Origin: Chondrilla cf. caribensis
Taxonomy: Eukaryota; Porifera; Demospongiae; Chondrillida; Chondrillidae
NCBI GenBank assembly: GCA_964020155.1
Contig: OZ026570.1
Coordinates: forward strand, 3,024,279-3,088,278
DNA length: 64,000 nucleotides
Direction: 5' to 3'
Part shown: positions 11,761-24,120 of the stretch, piece by piece
How the letters are laid out: every line of letters begins with the position of its first letter
How positions within the stretch are numbered: position 1 is the stretch's first letter
Notes under the pieces: model-generated
What the model was told of the DNA's origin: nothing
What the model saw: only the letters and a program-made list of their open reading frames with translations
The model's database searches: none
Made by a program: the position numbers and the translations under genes

Positions 11761-13126
11761 CCTGATCAAACTATCAAGTTCAAATACCCACTATGTCCAA
11801 TACAAATTAATATGTGACCCTGGCTGGTAATAACCCATGAACAGTCCCTTATCAATTTTCTCTAAATGACATCGTTTTATATTCAATCAAAAGGGAAAAT
11901 TAAGAAAGATTGGGACAGACCACAATTGAGGTTGTCAACTGATGAGCTGGTCTCAACCAAATATAGTTCAGTTCCCATTTCACAGTTCCAATCGCCCCTG
12001 AACAGATGTTTTATGCATGTGATTACAAAGATTCGCAACAACAGCTGCATGCCAATCACATTCTTATGCTTAGTCTATATGTATGTGTACATATCATTCA
12101 CATGCAGGTTATGCAATGCCACGTTCAACTATAGAACTGTGCAGACGTGGTGAGAATCAGCAGGTAGCACATCTTCTAGGGGACCGATTTTGCATTTTTT
12201 TACTTATCTAATATGAAATTGAATGAAATTATATTCACAAAAATCACAATAGTGTACAATAATAGTGCTCATGCAAAAAAGGAGTAATATACATTAAATT
12301 TCATGGTATGAGTATCTGATTACAAGAGAGTAGAATGATAGAACTGATTATCAAGATGATCCGCCATACTTACATGTGCTATAGATTTCTGATCAGTGGT
12401 ATTTCAGTATATTAAACAACTTTTACTAAAATTGAATAAAACTAGACTAAATATATGATAACAACAATTGACATAAAAAACATGTTCTTCAAGACGTGGT
12501 CCATTTGTAGCTATAAATTTAAAATGAGAAGTGAACAGAATAAGAGTATATGCTACCACAAGACACAACACATGTACACCACTTTACTAACACACACCAA
12601 CATAACAATAATGAGCATCACACTGTAGATTCCGAGATCTCACACCAGCATGCCCCAATCGTGAAATCCAGTAGAAGTAGTTGTAGGGAGGAACACCCAC
12701 AGTAAGGTCTGAAGTGACTCAGTCCAATTTTCTTTGTGATATAATGTATGCTCAAAAGGACCTTGTGACATCCACTATAGTGCATCATACGCTTTGCCTT
12801 TAATGAAAGGGTGATTGATGTCCGCGATTGAAATTAGATGAAAGTAACATCTTTTCTCCTTCCGAAGGTTAGGAGATCACCAACGATCTCTTCCGCACTG
12901 TTTCCAACTCATACTGAGGCGAGACGAAGCTGTCTCCGAATACGAAACACATCCCTTAGCTATGTCCACAAACCGGCGTTCTGTTGACGTCACAAAACAG
13001 ATCCGAGAATGTATAACGGCTGGTTGAAGTCCACTCCCATACTACACATTAGTGTACTCGAAAGGTGACATAAATTGTTAACTTGTAGGAAAGACACAAC
13101 TTCGACTCTGAAGGCTGGAAGGACTT
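11761..13126. other. Intergenic, no recognised element
   Basis: This is the region between the Sat-A-like duplication and the TRAF-B upstream region. It is AT-rich up to about 12600, then more balanced. Short open frames lack family signatures. I see nothing supportable. Confidence 0.5.
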
Positions 13127-13186
13127 GTCTGGCGTAGCCGTTCCCGACCAACAAAAAATGGAGGCCGAGGGTCGACTACGCCAGAC
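13127..13186. repeat. Inverted repeat upstream of TRAF-B
   Basis: GTCTGGCGTAG at 13127-13137 is perfectly inverted as CTACGCCAGAC at 13176-13186. The 38-bp spacer is locally GC-rich. It could be a short element end or a regulatory hairpin; no function is assigned. Confidence 0.55.
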
Positions 13187-13459
13187 TACATTTCGAATAG
13201 TTGGACCCAGGAACTGATAATTCTTCTGGTCACGCCTATTGCGGTTACAGCCCTACAAATGTGTGTGGTCTTAATCATATTCAGTGTGTGCGTGACCTTA
13301 TTACCCGGGGTAGTATAAGGACATAACCTAAAGGTGCATTCCCAGGGAATATACCCGCGATTGTCCCACTCACTTCATAAGACAGTGTCTCGTCAACTCC
13401 CCCATTTAAGTCTTTCCGGCTCTTTTTTGAATGAACTGGCGTTTGTGTCATCCGACAAA

Positions 13460-16400
13460 ATGGCTGAACAATGTTACTTTACGTTTCACGGGGATGAAGA
13501 AACAGATGGCCCAAGGACTGTGGATGGAGGGAACAGGGATGAGAATGGGGGAGATACTTCGGGATTATCGCACAGAGATGTGATTCTAAGACCAGGTCGA
13601 GAAGAGTTGTTGGACATGAAAGAGAAGTCGGGTCAGGGAAAAATAGAATTACTACCAAATCGTATTCCTTTAATTGAGCGAAACATTGAGTTGATGACTG
13701 GATATTCTGTCGAGCTGGTGGACGATGGATCACTACGTCTAGGCTTATTGTGTGTTTGCTGCAATAAAATTGCAAGAGATGCCATGCAAACAAGCATCGG
13801 GCACCGCATCTGTGAACCTTGTGCAGAGAGAATCAAAAAGTACATATGTGTACACGCATGTTTGTATGCATGTGTTTGTACAAATTGAGGTATTATGTAA
13901 TTGATCATAAGTTAACTTACATACTTTCAACTATTTTATGTATCTCAGTATGTTTGTAAAGTGTTGAGACAAAATTCGCACAACTGTTCTTGTTATTAGA
14001 TATCCTTCTTGTCAGTAAACCAAACGAAGTTTATAATTTGTATGCACAAACTGAAATTCGTCTCGAGTGTTTGTCCCTTGTTTCTACCATTTAATGCGTT
14101 GTTCGTGGATGTATTTGTGATGTTCATGACTCCGCATTTCTTCAGATCACCTGGAAGCCAATGTGCAGACTGTGGATTGAACGTAGCAGAAGTAAGAACT
14201 TTATGTTGTCATAGTCACACCACAGACAAATGAACACCTCATTGATTTTACATCATGTTTGGCAGTGTTTGACACTGAAGATGCTTAACACAGTTTCTTC
14301 ACCATACATATGCACATAACTACTACGAGTGAAGGCATCAGAAGTTGTACTCCACAGTACATGAACACGGGACACATATCTCACTCCAGTATACGGTACA
14401 CTAGTTGTACAGGTGAACTGTATTCGGAGCATACTGGAGAAAATTGTGTATGACTAGTGTTTTTGTATCCTTGCTCTATCTACACAGGATGTCCCTCGTC
14501 CAGATTATGCTGCAAGAAAGGAAATCAAATCATTGATCATTTACTGCAGCTTTCAAATACAGGGCTGTGAATGGCAGGGTGAACTGCAAAGCCTTGAAGT
14601 GAGTAAACTGTGTATAACTTCACTGATTTTGTGTGTTACATACGTAGTGAGAAATTTCTAAAAATCCAACTTTTTATTAATCCAAACCCCGATATCAACA
14701 CTATTACACCAACTACGTATCTCATCGCTAATGTCTTCGGTATTGTAATGATATTCCTCATGCTATCAATCCAGTATACCATATCCTGTAGCAGGGAATA
14801 TTGGTGATCGAGGAGTTAATATTGGCAATCTATGTACATTTTTACCAATAACACAAATAAGCCTTTCTGATATTATTAGACCAATTCTTCATGAATTTCG
14901 ATATCCTCATACACATGCAGCTGTCGATCGTGTCTCCTTCAGTTTTACTTGTGCATGTGGATTATGTTGGTGTTGGTTGGGAAGTGGTATTAACTATGAT
15001 TGTAGCAGCTGTCAAGTCACCAGATGAAAGCCACCAATTTGAATTTTCCAGGAAATTCACAAAATATATTTCTTGCCAATATTTCCCGCTATGCTGTAGT
15101 TAACGCATTTGGTATATCCATAATAATATTTGTGTGCCAATTTCAAAATGGAGTTATGGAATTCAAAACATTCGGAATGAATTTCAAACGGACTCATACG
15201 TACGTACATTTCCACCACTGTCTATCTAGCTGGATGTAAATTATGCAAGGGTTTATGTATACACTTTAGGTTTAAGAGTTTATGTATACACTTTAGGTTT
15301 AAGGGTTTATGTATACACTTTAGGTTTAAGGGTTTATGTGTACACTTTAGGTTTAAGGGTTTATGTGTACACTTTAGGTTTAAGGGTTTATGTGTACACT
15401 TTAGGTTTAAGGGTTTATGTGTACACCATAGACACATGAAAACTGTAAATTGTTAATTTGGGTGAAGTTTTTTTTTTGGGGGGGGAGGGGGTGCTACACT
15501 GCCATCAAATTTTTAAAGAACCTTCAACATGTGTAGTTATGTATTCAAATCATAGAACCTGATTCCGAAATCTATATGTACCGTAACACCTGTCCAATTC
15601 GACACCTCTCTAATCGGACAACCTCATAATCCGACATTATTTTCGTTCCCAGTTGAGTGTCGGATTAGAGAGGTTTCACTGTACTTACTATGGTGTCGGC
15701 CATCTTGTAACCACAGAGATAACTAATTTATTGTTGTATACATACGTAGGTTTACCACAAAGTTTCAAATGATATTATGGGAAAATATGTAGTAGCAGTA
15801 TTGCTTGTGAATGTGTACGCAGAGTTATGTGCTACATATGTACTATACACTTGCTATACATATGTAATATCAAACTAAGGTAAGTGCGGGTATTTTCAAA
15901 CAAACCTCGAAACTTTACCGAATAGGTTAAGGGAGAATTAAAATTCTTTCATGACTAAGGCTACGAAGTAAAGCATCAACCCTTACTTTCGCGCTGATAA
16001 CCAAGTTGTCGACAAGAAGTTACTTCGTTGTTCACTGTGGTCTTACAAGCGAATGCAGTTATTAACGCCCGGTGCGGGTAATTCCGAACACTTTAGCATC
16101 TATGGTATAATCATAGATATAATCTCCCTTTTCATCGAAGGTGGAGCGAAACAGACTGTTATATATCAGCATGGCTATCAGAATCAATTTTGAAGAGCTG
16201 TGGACACTGATTATAATCTCGGAATAAAAGAAAAGAAAAATAACAGTTAAAAATTTTACAAACTGCAGATGCAGCAGATGAATTCATCCTTACATGTTGG
16301 ACACCTGCTAAAACCTGCGCACTTGAAATGATACTACTGATAGCATGTGTCACGACATATCCAGAGATCCTCCTGCCCATCTTCGTAGTGCTTTCCAAAT

Positions 16401-19400
16401 GAAAAACAATCATATTTAGCGCACGATGACATCAGCATAAATTGGTCCCGAAAACCGGCAAAGATGAGCGAAAGTGGAAAACTGTGCCGACGTTATGGTT
16501 TAATGTGCGGATTTGGCGTTTTTGTACCCTGAATATCTCAATAGGTAGTTTGAACGTATTTTTATAGAAAGAACTGGCTGTATAAAAGCTTCATTACTAA
16601 GTTTGGGTAACTTTTTTGTTGTGGAGTTTGCGATCAAACAAATTCATTTGAGCGGTTTGTTCCATCACAGTAAGTCCAACGCAATTTAACTTGCTACGTA
16701 GAAAACACAATACCCTAGGTTTACTATGATGTAATTTTCATTGGGAAGGTTTTCCCCATTTAATGGCAAAACAACATTATGTCCAATAGTGTTCCGAATT
16801 CCAACTGTTCGAAATTACCCGCACCTACCTTATACATATTATGTTGAAGCCAGACATGCTTGGGCATGTCTGGTATGTGTAACTATTTGGAATGTGCACC
16901 TTGAATAACAAATTGTGACCATTGAAATAGGGATGCACTGGTACAGGATTTAACTAAAATTCCAATAAACGATAAAATAGGGCTAATACCAATAGCCGAT
17001 ATGATATTTTGTTCACAACATTGGCAGTATAGGAGTTGTTGGGTTCACTCTCACGAGAACACATAAATGCTGCCTCCATGGATCACAAATAATGAAATTA
17101 GAGTCCTAATTTAGTGACTTTAAATGACCCAGAATGAACAATCTTGTCTTGGACATCCTCATACTGTGGTAAACTCAGGAAAATTACCAACACATAAGTT
17201 GAATATGTGCAAGCGAAATTCACTATTGGCTGTATCAGATATCGATACCGATATGAGAGAATATTGGCTGATAAACCGATAACCGATAGGCCGATACCAT
17301 ATCGGTGCATCCCTATATGGAAACTTTATATTGAATAGTTAGTTGCTTTTGTATGTACGTACATATGTGCTAGTGATGTGTTTGTATTGTATTGTACATG
17401 TGCGTGTGTTTTATGTTATCTATTTATTAAACAGGGTATTATGATTCAGAATGTTCACATACTCAAATATATTATTATCTGTCTTCTTTCAGACATATGT
17501 ATCATTGTCTAATTGTTGTTTAGCAATACAGTGGGACCCCTATAATCCGGCCCCCTGAAATACGGACACTGCGCTAAAACAGACGCATAATCTTGGAACC
17601 AAATTTTTATGTAATGTAATGTATGTAAAATGCCCCCTGAAAAATGGACTTTCGTTATTTCGTAAAACGAACGGGAAAATATGAACCAGTGTATACAAAT
17701 CAATATTAAATTATACACAATAGAGCAGACAAATCAAAGTTTCTGAGACTGTAAGATTTTCTCCAGTTTGTTCTACCTTTGGTCCTAAGGACACCCCTAT
17801 ATTCAGGACATGAAAAGACTGACCCAAGGTGTCCTGATTACAGGGGTCCCACTGTATACGTATGTATATTCGTACATAATAATACATACATATGTATACC
17901 TATAATATGTATTTGTATATACGTATTTGTACACGTACATAATACAGATGTATGTTTAAATGTACTGTATTTGTGTCCCTCGTCCGGATACCTTCACGTG
18001 GTAGGGATGTTGAGTACTTCAGTGACCGTGCGAGCTATACCGGCGGTAGCTTGCTACCATCAGAGTCACCCTTGCCGGGAAGGTCTATCGGTAGAAGTCA
18101 GACTAAAGTCCGGATCAGCCCTCAGACTTGGCTTTCGGTCATTTACAACTCTACTCCTACTCCACCTAGTCTTTAGGGTACTAATGTTGTAGTGCTCCCC
18201 AATGGCAATGGGTACATTAAACTTTTAATTTGAAAGTTAATTAAATTGAAAATTAAAAATGAAATAGGGAGTCACTTTATAAGGTAAGCCTCCAAACAAA
18301 TGCCACTCCTTGCCAATTGTTAACTGCCCATTTGTAGGTCCTTAGACAAGTGAGGATTTTGGCATTCCACTCGACAATCCTCAGAAAACATTTGAGCTTT
18401 CTCTACTTCGTTTGATGCACAAAGCACATTACAAGTAGTGAGCTCTAGTTGAACCAATCCGACTGTGGATTTTCAACACCTCACATGCTGAGCTTAAAGT
18501 CAGCCCAGCTCTGAACATGTGGTTGATGGCCTAGTGGCAAGCTTAGAAGTGCCTGTGCCTGCCCTTGACCACTCGGCACCAACCAACAGGACATGGCATT
18601 CCCACCCACCAACAGCTGCCATCCGTTGCATTTGCTCATTGCACCATTCAATTTACACTTATCACTCGTAAGTGTCACCTCATTGTAGTGATTAATCCCA
18701 CCGTAATATATTGTGGATGTGCATGTTTTGTTCCAACATTATGCCATTCTGTTTTATTTATATTCGTATTTATCGCTGTATTCCCAGTTTCACTTGAAAG
18801 CTTGTGAATACAAGCCAGAACCTTGTGAACAGTGTAAAGAACAGGTACCAACCAAATCCATGGGAGAACACTTGAAGAAGGAATGTCGCCGACGTCTAGT
18901 GCAGTGTAAATACTGCAGTACTGACTTGGAATACTGTCAAGTTAAGGTATGTTGGTATGTACGTATTGTTGAAATTTGTGCTCATTTTCTGCATTGATTT
19001 CTGTGATTGTGCATGTAACAAGTGTACAGCACAACGTACATGGTACTTACGTACATGCATGCATAACTTCATACACACTCCTGGTTAGTACAGACACCTT
19101 GCATAGTCTCTAGTTCATGTATGCCATGTCAACCAGTACTGATAGTAAGTATCTCTGATGAGAAGTACAGATTTGGTCTGTTCTTCTAGTGTGCATATGT
19201 ACGTACTTATCAAACAGGTTGTACTGTTCTATGTACATGCATACATATCTGCATAGGACGTCATTATACTCGAAAGATTCTTTCCAGTGAATTGTCCATT
19301 ACTCAGATTTTAACACAGCAAATATGTATGTACATACATATAGACCATACAATACTTCATCAAATGCTAAAATTTGTATAACCTGCAGTTGGATGTACCT

Positions 19401-20937
19401 TTGAGAATTTGATCTTTGCTCTCCACTTACGTACATACATTACTGTACATGCATTAGCTGCAAATTATGCTACTGTATAAAACTGTATCCATTTGAAGGA
19501 ACACAGGTATTTATGTTTTCCCACCAACCTATTGTTTACCAGGCATTTATAACCACATTCATTGCAGGAACACTTGGAGACCTGTCCCCTTTTTCCTGTC
19601 AGTTGTTCGGCCTGTCAAGAGCAAGTGATACAAGAAAAGGTACAGTTTGTGTTTCATGGTTGAAATGTGTTAATGTGATATCTCATCCTCTACTGAGCAT
19701 CTAGCATAATAGCCACTGGGCTAAAGGCTCCCCAGTCTAAAGACGTCCCCATTACCATTTCTGTTACTGTTAGCATTGGTACTGTATAAGGCTAAATTCT
19801 CAAGGAGCTACATAGTATACGACTATCACAGATTAAGTTAACAAAATATCCATGACTAAAGGCATTTTATACAAGGCTTCAACTGCTGCCAAATTTTTGA
19901 AGCTTCCAGTTTTGCAGCTGAAATCTCCTGCGAAAGTCAAAAAATAGTTTTGCTCAAACATTTGATCCTATGCATGAGAAGCCACACTGTTTACCCAGTG
20001 AAGTATTAGAAAATAGTCCTAGACTAATGTTATGTAAATATTCCCTACTGTATACATAACAGTGAACCCATCTTGCTGACTGTGCATGTGTGTATGTGTA
20101 TATTATGTACACTATATACTGTGTATGTTGTACATATACGTACAGCAAATTAAGGGAATTTTTACTTCTAAATGGAGGTCCCTCAGATTGTTACATCATG
20201 TGTGTCTTTCCTGTTATTTTTGTAGCTTGAGGATCATAGGATAAATGACTGCAAATACAAAGAGTGCACTGCATGTGGAGAACAGGTAAAGTATACAGAA
20301 CTGTTGAAAACAGGATGTACAACATGTCAGATCTTTAGGTCGATCACCTTTGTAAATTTATTAACCTCTAAAGCACTGTATTATAGCGTGCACATCTATG
20401 ATCTGATCTGACTTTGGACCTCATTACAATGTGTGCACACATAATCTCATGCTAAGATGCTTGTGTGTTTGATATTCTTATAATTTGTGTGTACTTTACT
20501 GTTTCTTTCTGGTTTCTCCAAGATGAGTTTAAGGAGCTTTTTGTATTGTTTTGTCAATCGTTGGTATCTGTCATTGCTTGCCTTCAGGTTCTACGAGAAG
20601 AATTCAAGAACCACATCAAGCAAGATAGTATTGGCCACTTTGTGCTTCTTGCCGACAAGGTAGCTGTTTTGAAGACACAAGTTAAGGAACTGAAAGCATC
20701 GAAGGAACATATTAGGACCAGGGATGAGAGGACTGCATCTCCTCTAGGTGGTGATCCAACTTCTGCTCAATTATCAGCTACAGTGCAGGAACTCCTTGAA
20801 GTAAGTTCTGTTATTAATATTCTCTGTATAAATTGTGTATTCCTGCATGCTACTTCATGTATAATTTACTATATGCTCGCACACACGCACGCACGCACAC
20901 ACACACACACACACAAACACCCACACACACACACGCA

Positions 20938-21001
<64 letters not shown>

Positions 21002-22159
21002 CACACGCATACACACAGATGGACATTCATATACACATTCCAACACATTACATTATCATTTCCAACTCAAATTTCATAGACCGTTGGATCTTTGACTGTT
21101 CGTGTGCAAACTGGTGAAACGGCTTTAAAGGACCTACAGAACCTATATGAGCAAGAGAGGGAGAAGAACACTCAACTAGAAGACAGGATTGCACAGCTAG
21201 AATTCAAGCTGCCATTGCCCGCTACAAATGTGAACCACGGTCCCATAACTGTGACCAATTCACGATTTGGAACAAACATTGGTGTTACTAACTATAATAT
21301 CTCTCGTCATGTTACACCAGTGACAAAACATACTATTGATTCTCCGACGTCATCCATCTCCAGTGGATACAGTTCAATTGATGACATGGATTCTAGATTA
21401 ACTAACCTTGAACATAAGGTCGAGAAGGTGTATGCTAGGGATGCAGACTTTGACAAGAGGACATCAAGTCTGGAAGAAACTGTTAGGGTGCTACAGAACA
21501 CGCTCACTGACATCCACCCCACCGACAGAGGATTTCAAGCTGTAGTTAGAGCTGGAGAGATTGTGCCCCAAGGCAAGCAACAACCTTACCTGATGGAAAA
21601 ACGCATGGGAGAACTGGAACAACAGGTCACCTCTCTCAGCACTCAGTGTACTGATCTGGAACTGCAGCTACAGGCATCTCTAGTGAGCACGTACAATGGT
21701 GATTTCCTCTGGAGGATTCCAGATGTGTCTAGACGTATCCGTGATGCTAAAACAGGCAAGGTCACCTCAGTTTACAGCCCTCCCTTCTTCAGCGCTCACA
21801 CGGGATACAAAATGTGTATCCGTGCATATTTGAATGGGGATGGAATGGGTGAAAAAACTCATCTGTCCCTGTTTTTCGTCATCATGAAGGGAGAGTTCGA
21901 TGCCTTGTTGTCCTGGCCCTTCCAGTCTCGCATCACACTCACTCTGATCAACCAAGACAACCACAGTGGAGATGTGCGTGAGGTGTTCAGAGCAAACCCT
22001 CAGAGCAAGAGCTTCCAGCGACCCACCAGTGAGATGAACGTTGCTTCAGGTTGTCCAAAGTTCGTTCCATTGGAGTACCTCAACAATCCGAGCTATGTCA
22101 AACAAGACGTTCTGTACATTCGCTGCTCGGTGGACACATCATTCCTCACCCATCCTTAA
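13460..22159 (+). CDS. TRAF-like protein B: RING lacking one ligand, TRAF zinc fingers, coiled coil, MATH domain
   Basis: Exons: 13460-13839, 14146-14191, 14488-14598, 18788-18946, 19568-19639, 20226-20285, 20588-20800, 21080-22159, all in phase, 706 aa. The ATG has strong AAAATGG context; an in-frame ATG at 13334 would add 42 residues. The RING spans residues 98-136 with C98, C101, H115, C118, C121, C133 and C136, but the third Cys position is I113. Zinc fingers of CEYKPEPCEQC type follow at about 185-276, a coiled coil at about 277-545 and the MATH domain at 550-706. The segment GYSVELVDDGSLR before the RING is shared with TRAF-C. Intron 3 (4.2 kb) is packed with MITEs. A poly(A) signal lies about 117 bp past the stop. 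It is predicted to be a receptor-signalling adaptor; ubiquitin ligase function is uncertain. Confidence 0.9.
15249..15425. repeat. 27-bp minisatellite, about 6.5 copies
   Basis: The unit is GGGTTTATGTRTACACTTTA followed by GGTTTAA. Copies are nearly identical, so it is young. Because 27 is a multiple of three, it makes a spurious repetitive open frame on the minus strand. It lies in TRAF-B intron 3. Confidence 0.93.
15581..15681. mobile_element. Small Tigger/pogo-like MITE, 101 bp
   Basis: The right end, read inward, is CAGTGAAACCTCTCTAATCC. The left end CCGTAACACCTGTCCAATTC matches it at about 18 of 24 positions. TA flanks both sides. It is decayed and non-coding. Confidence 0.55.
15878..16830. 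mobile_element. TA-flanked non-autonomous DNA transposon, 953 bp
   Basis: The left end AGGTAAGTGCGGGTATTTTC and the inverted right end (AGGTAGGTGCGGGTAATTTC read inward) match over about 25 bp, with TA at 15876-15877 and 16831-16832. A further GTGCGGGTAATTCCGAACA copy sits inside near 16070. A minus-strand open frame at 16159-16413 has no recognisable transposase motif. The family is unassigned. Confidence 0.75.
16928..17315. mobile_element. hAT-like MITE, 388 bp
   Basis: The termini are TAGGGATGCACTGGTA and, inverted, TAGGGATGCACCGATA, a signature common in hAT-superfamily elements. Flanking octamers CATTGAAA and TATGGAAA match at six of eight positions, fitting an aged 8-bp target duplication. 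CCGATA subterminal repeats are frequent near the right end. There is no transposase. Confidence 0.75.
17529..17854. mobile_element. Tigger/pogo-like MITE, 326 bp
   Basis: The left end CAGTGGGACCCCTATAATCC pairs with a right end that reads CAGTGGGACCCCTGTAATCA inward. TA lies at 17527-17528 and 17855-17856. It is non-autonomous and in TRAF-B intron 3. Confidence 0.8.
17857..18787. other. Unassigned part of TRAF-B intron 3, possible repeat-derived sequence
   Basis: From about 17970 base composition becomes more GC-rich and unlike the surrounding intron, suggesting inserted repeat sequence. Near 18529 the string TGGCCTAGTGG fits a tRNA-type A box, but I find no convincing B box. I cannot assign a family. 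Confidence 0.35.
19075..19215. mobile_element. Diverged copy of the 150-bp MITE family of 4548-4696
   Basis: It shares ACTCCTGGTTAGTACA, a CATGTCAACCAGTACTGATA block and TCTCTGATGAGAAGTACAGA with the copies at 4548 and 39854. The terminal repeats are worn, so boundaries are approximate. It lies in TRAF-B intron 4. Confidence 0.55.
20879..21010. repeat. CA microsatellite in TRAF-B intron 7
   Basis: A long (CA)n run with a few CG and CC interruptions, just before the last exon. The overlapping His/Thr open frames are artefacts. Confidence 0.95.
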
Positions 22160-22275
22160 GATGTGCTCAACTTATGATCTTTATCGGGGAGTTGGAGTGT
22201 AAAATTTTGTCACTGTATGTGTGTGTACCTTTTGTGCATTAGAACCTTTAAGTTTGTACCACTAATTAAAATGAA

Positions 22276-22281
22276 AATAAA
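22276..22281 (+). terminator. Probable TRAF-B poly(A) signal
   Basis: A canonical AATAAA lies in an A-rich run about 117 bp after the TRAF-B stop codon. Confidence 0.5.
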
Positions 22282-22559
22282 AAAAAACTGTTGGTCTTTA
22301 CTGATTAGTAATTCTTTCATACCATTATTATGCATATCTGTTGGTCAGCTATGCCCTCATGCATGAAACCTACTCTACTCTCTCTCTTTGAGATTCATAA
22401 TAGGACAATCGTACAGGCCGGCTAATGGGCGCATTTTCACATGCATTTTTCCGCACTCACGTACACAAGCACACCCGCTTTCACAGTTTAGGATCTTTGT
22501 TTAGTATTGCTATTACATAGATCCCAGTACTAGTTTTGTATTTACCTTTAAATTTATTA

Positions 22560-22775
22560 TTTTATATCCATATATAATTTGTCAAAATAATTATTATTAT
22601 CTTTGTTACTTACAGTAATGATTATTATATTATGTTACGTAATCCATACATAATAATAAGAATAATTATTACATTCTTTGTTACTTACAGTAATGATTAT
22701 TATATTGTATCCATATGTAATTTGTCAAAATAATTAGTATATTCTTTGTTACTTACAGTAATGATTATTATCGTG
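22560..22775. repeat. AT-rich tandem repeat, three copies
   Basis: CTTTGTTACTTACAGTAATG followed by ATTATTAT recurs near 22600, 22675 and 22745, linked by ATCCATA.AATTTGTCAAAATAATTA-type sequence. The spacing of about 70 bp indicates local duplication. Confidence 0.8.
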
Positions 22776-22839
22776 TACATAAAATCATACCAGAAGGATA
22801 ATATATATATAAGAATATCACGAGAGAGCTTTAAATTTT

Positions 22840-24120
22840 GTGATCAGTGACAAAATGTATCTTGTTGGTCACCACAACCATAATATATATGGGTCTGTAC
22901 CAACTCCAGGAGGATTTACATGCATTCTATAGTGCTTCCTCTATGATGCATCACTTAAATTGGACACCCCAGCTCGAGTGGCTGTGGTGACCAGCAATAA
23001 AATTCTACGTTTTTGCTGGCCATCACAAGGCCCATAGTACACCCTGGAGGGTGTGCATGCATCGGAATATGTGTTGATGAGTTAGATGTGGACACTGGAC
23101 AACCTGTGGTAACCAGCAACAAAATTAAATGTGAAATTACCTAGCCAGTCGCCAAGATGTCTAGAGTGTATATTGTGTCTATATTTGAATGTACATACAT
23201 AAGCATCTGTGTCAATATAATAAATTATTTATCATAATAATATTATTATGGATACTGGGGAGTTCTTGTGATTGGTGACAAAATACATCTTGTTGGGCAC
23301 CACTGGGTCCATCCTACCTCCAGGAGGGTGTACATGTATCAGTATTTGTGCTATTATGCATCACATGGATACCAGAGTGGTAGTGGTGACCAGCAATAAA
23401 ATTTGTCATTTTACTGCTCACAACTGTCACAACAAGACCTATAGCACACCCTGGCTGGTGTGCATGCATCAAAATTTGTGTTGATGAGTTGGATAAGGAC
23501 ACTGGACAGCCCATGGTAAACAGCAACAAAATGTGAAATTACCTAGCTGGCCAGTCGCCAGTGGTCTATAACATCCCCATTTGGAATACACATGCATGCA
23601 AAAGCATCTATGTTACATATATTTATCATATAGACACTGGGGAGCTTTTGTAACCGGCAAAAAACACATCTGATTGTCTCCACTAGGTTTGTACCAACTC
23701 CAGGAGGGTATACATGCATCTGCAATGGAGTCTGTACCAACTCGGAGGGTATACATGCATCAGTGTTTGTGTTATGATGCATACAGGATTTTTGACGTAT
23801 ACAGGAGTGCTGAGAATCTCTCCACATATAATATTATATCAGTCATGCAGGCCATTAGCAATGCCGGATGGTACCTAGATTTGTGAAACACACATCAGAC
23901 CCGAAGGCAGGCCTCGAGTATCTTACACCTACTCAATACCATGGGCTGCTGAATGGAGGCACTTATAATGACGTCTTAAAGCAAATTCAAGACGTGTATA
24001 TTATGCAGGGAGTGCTTATAGCATGATAGAAATTTATTGACCATGATTGAGACCAGAATACGGTGTATTTTGCTTATAGTGAGTGGCAAGCATAAAAATT
24101 GACATTTTTGGCTTTTTTGA
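22840..24120 (+). repeat. Sat-B satellite, diverged left flank of the array
   Basis: Degenerate units contain the Sat-B landmarks GTGGTGACCAGCAATAAAAT, a following GCCATCACAAGGC..ATAG.ACACC, GGACACTGGACAGCC and ACTCCAGGAGGGT. Units differ strongly from each other and from the homogeneous core to the right, which is typical of old satellite edges. Confidence 0.8.

Noticed and set aside
12870..13030. A second copy of the divergent upstream gene before TRAF-B, suggested by a shared CGGCTGGTT string
   Set aside because: Similarity is limited to about 20 bp and no matching exon follows.
15222..15437. Minus-strand protein with repeated KCTHKPLNL
   Set aside because: Translation of a 27-bp minisatellite in an intron.
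16159..16413. Possible transposase in the 953-bp element
   Set aside because: An 84-residue frame without DDE, zinc-finger or HTH motifs that I can see; the element is better called non-autonomous.
18525..18720. tRNA-derived SINE, because of an A-box-like TGGCCTAGTGG
   Set aside because: No convincing B box (GGTTCGANNCC) at the right distance and no second copy in the window.
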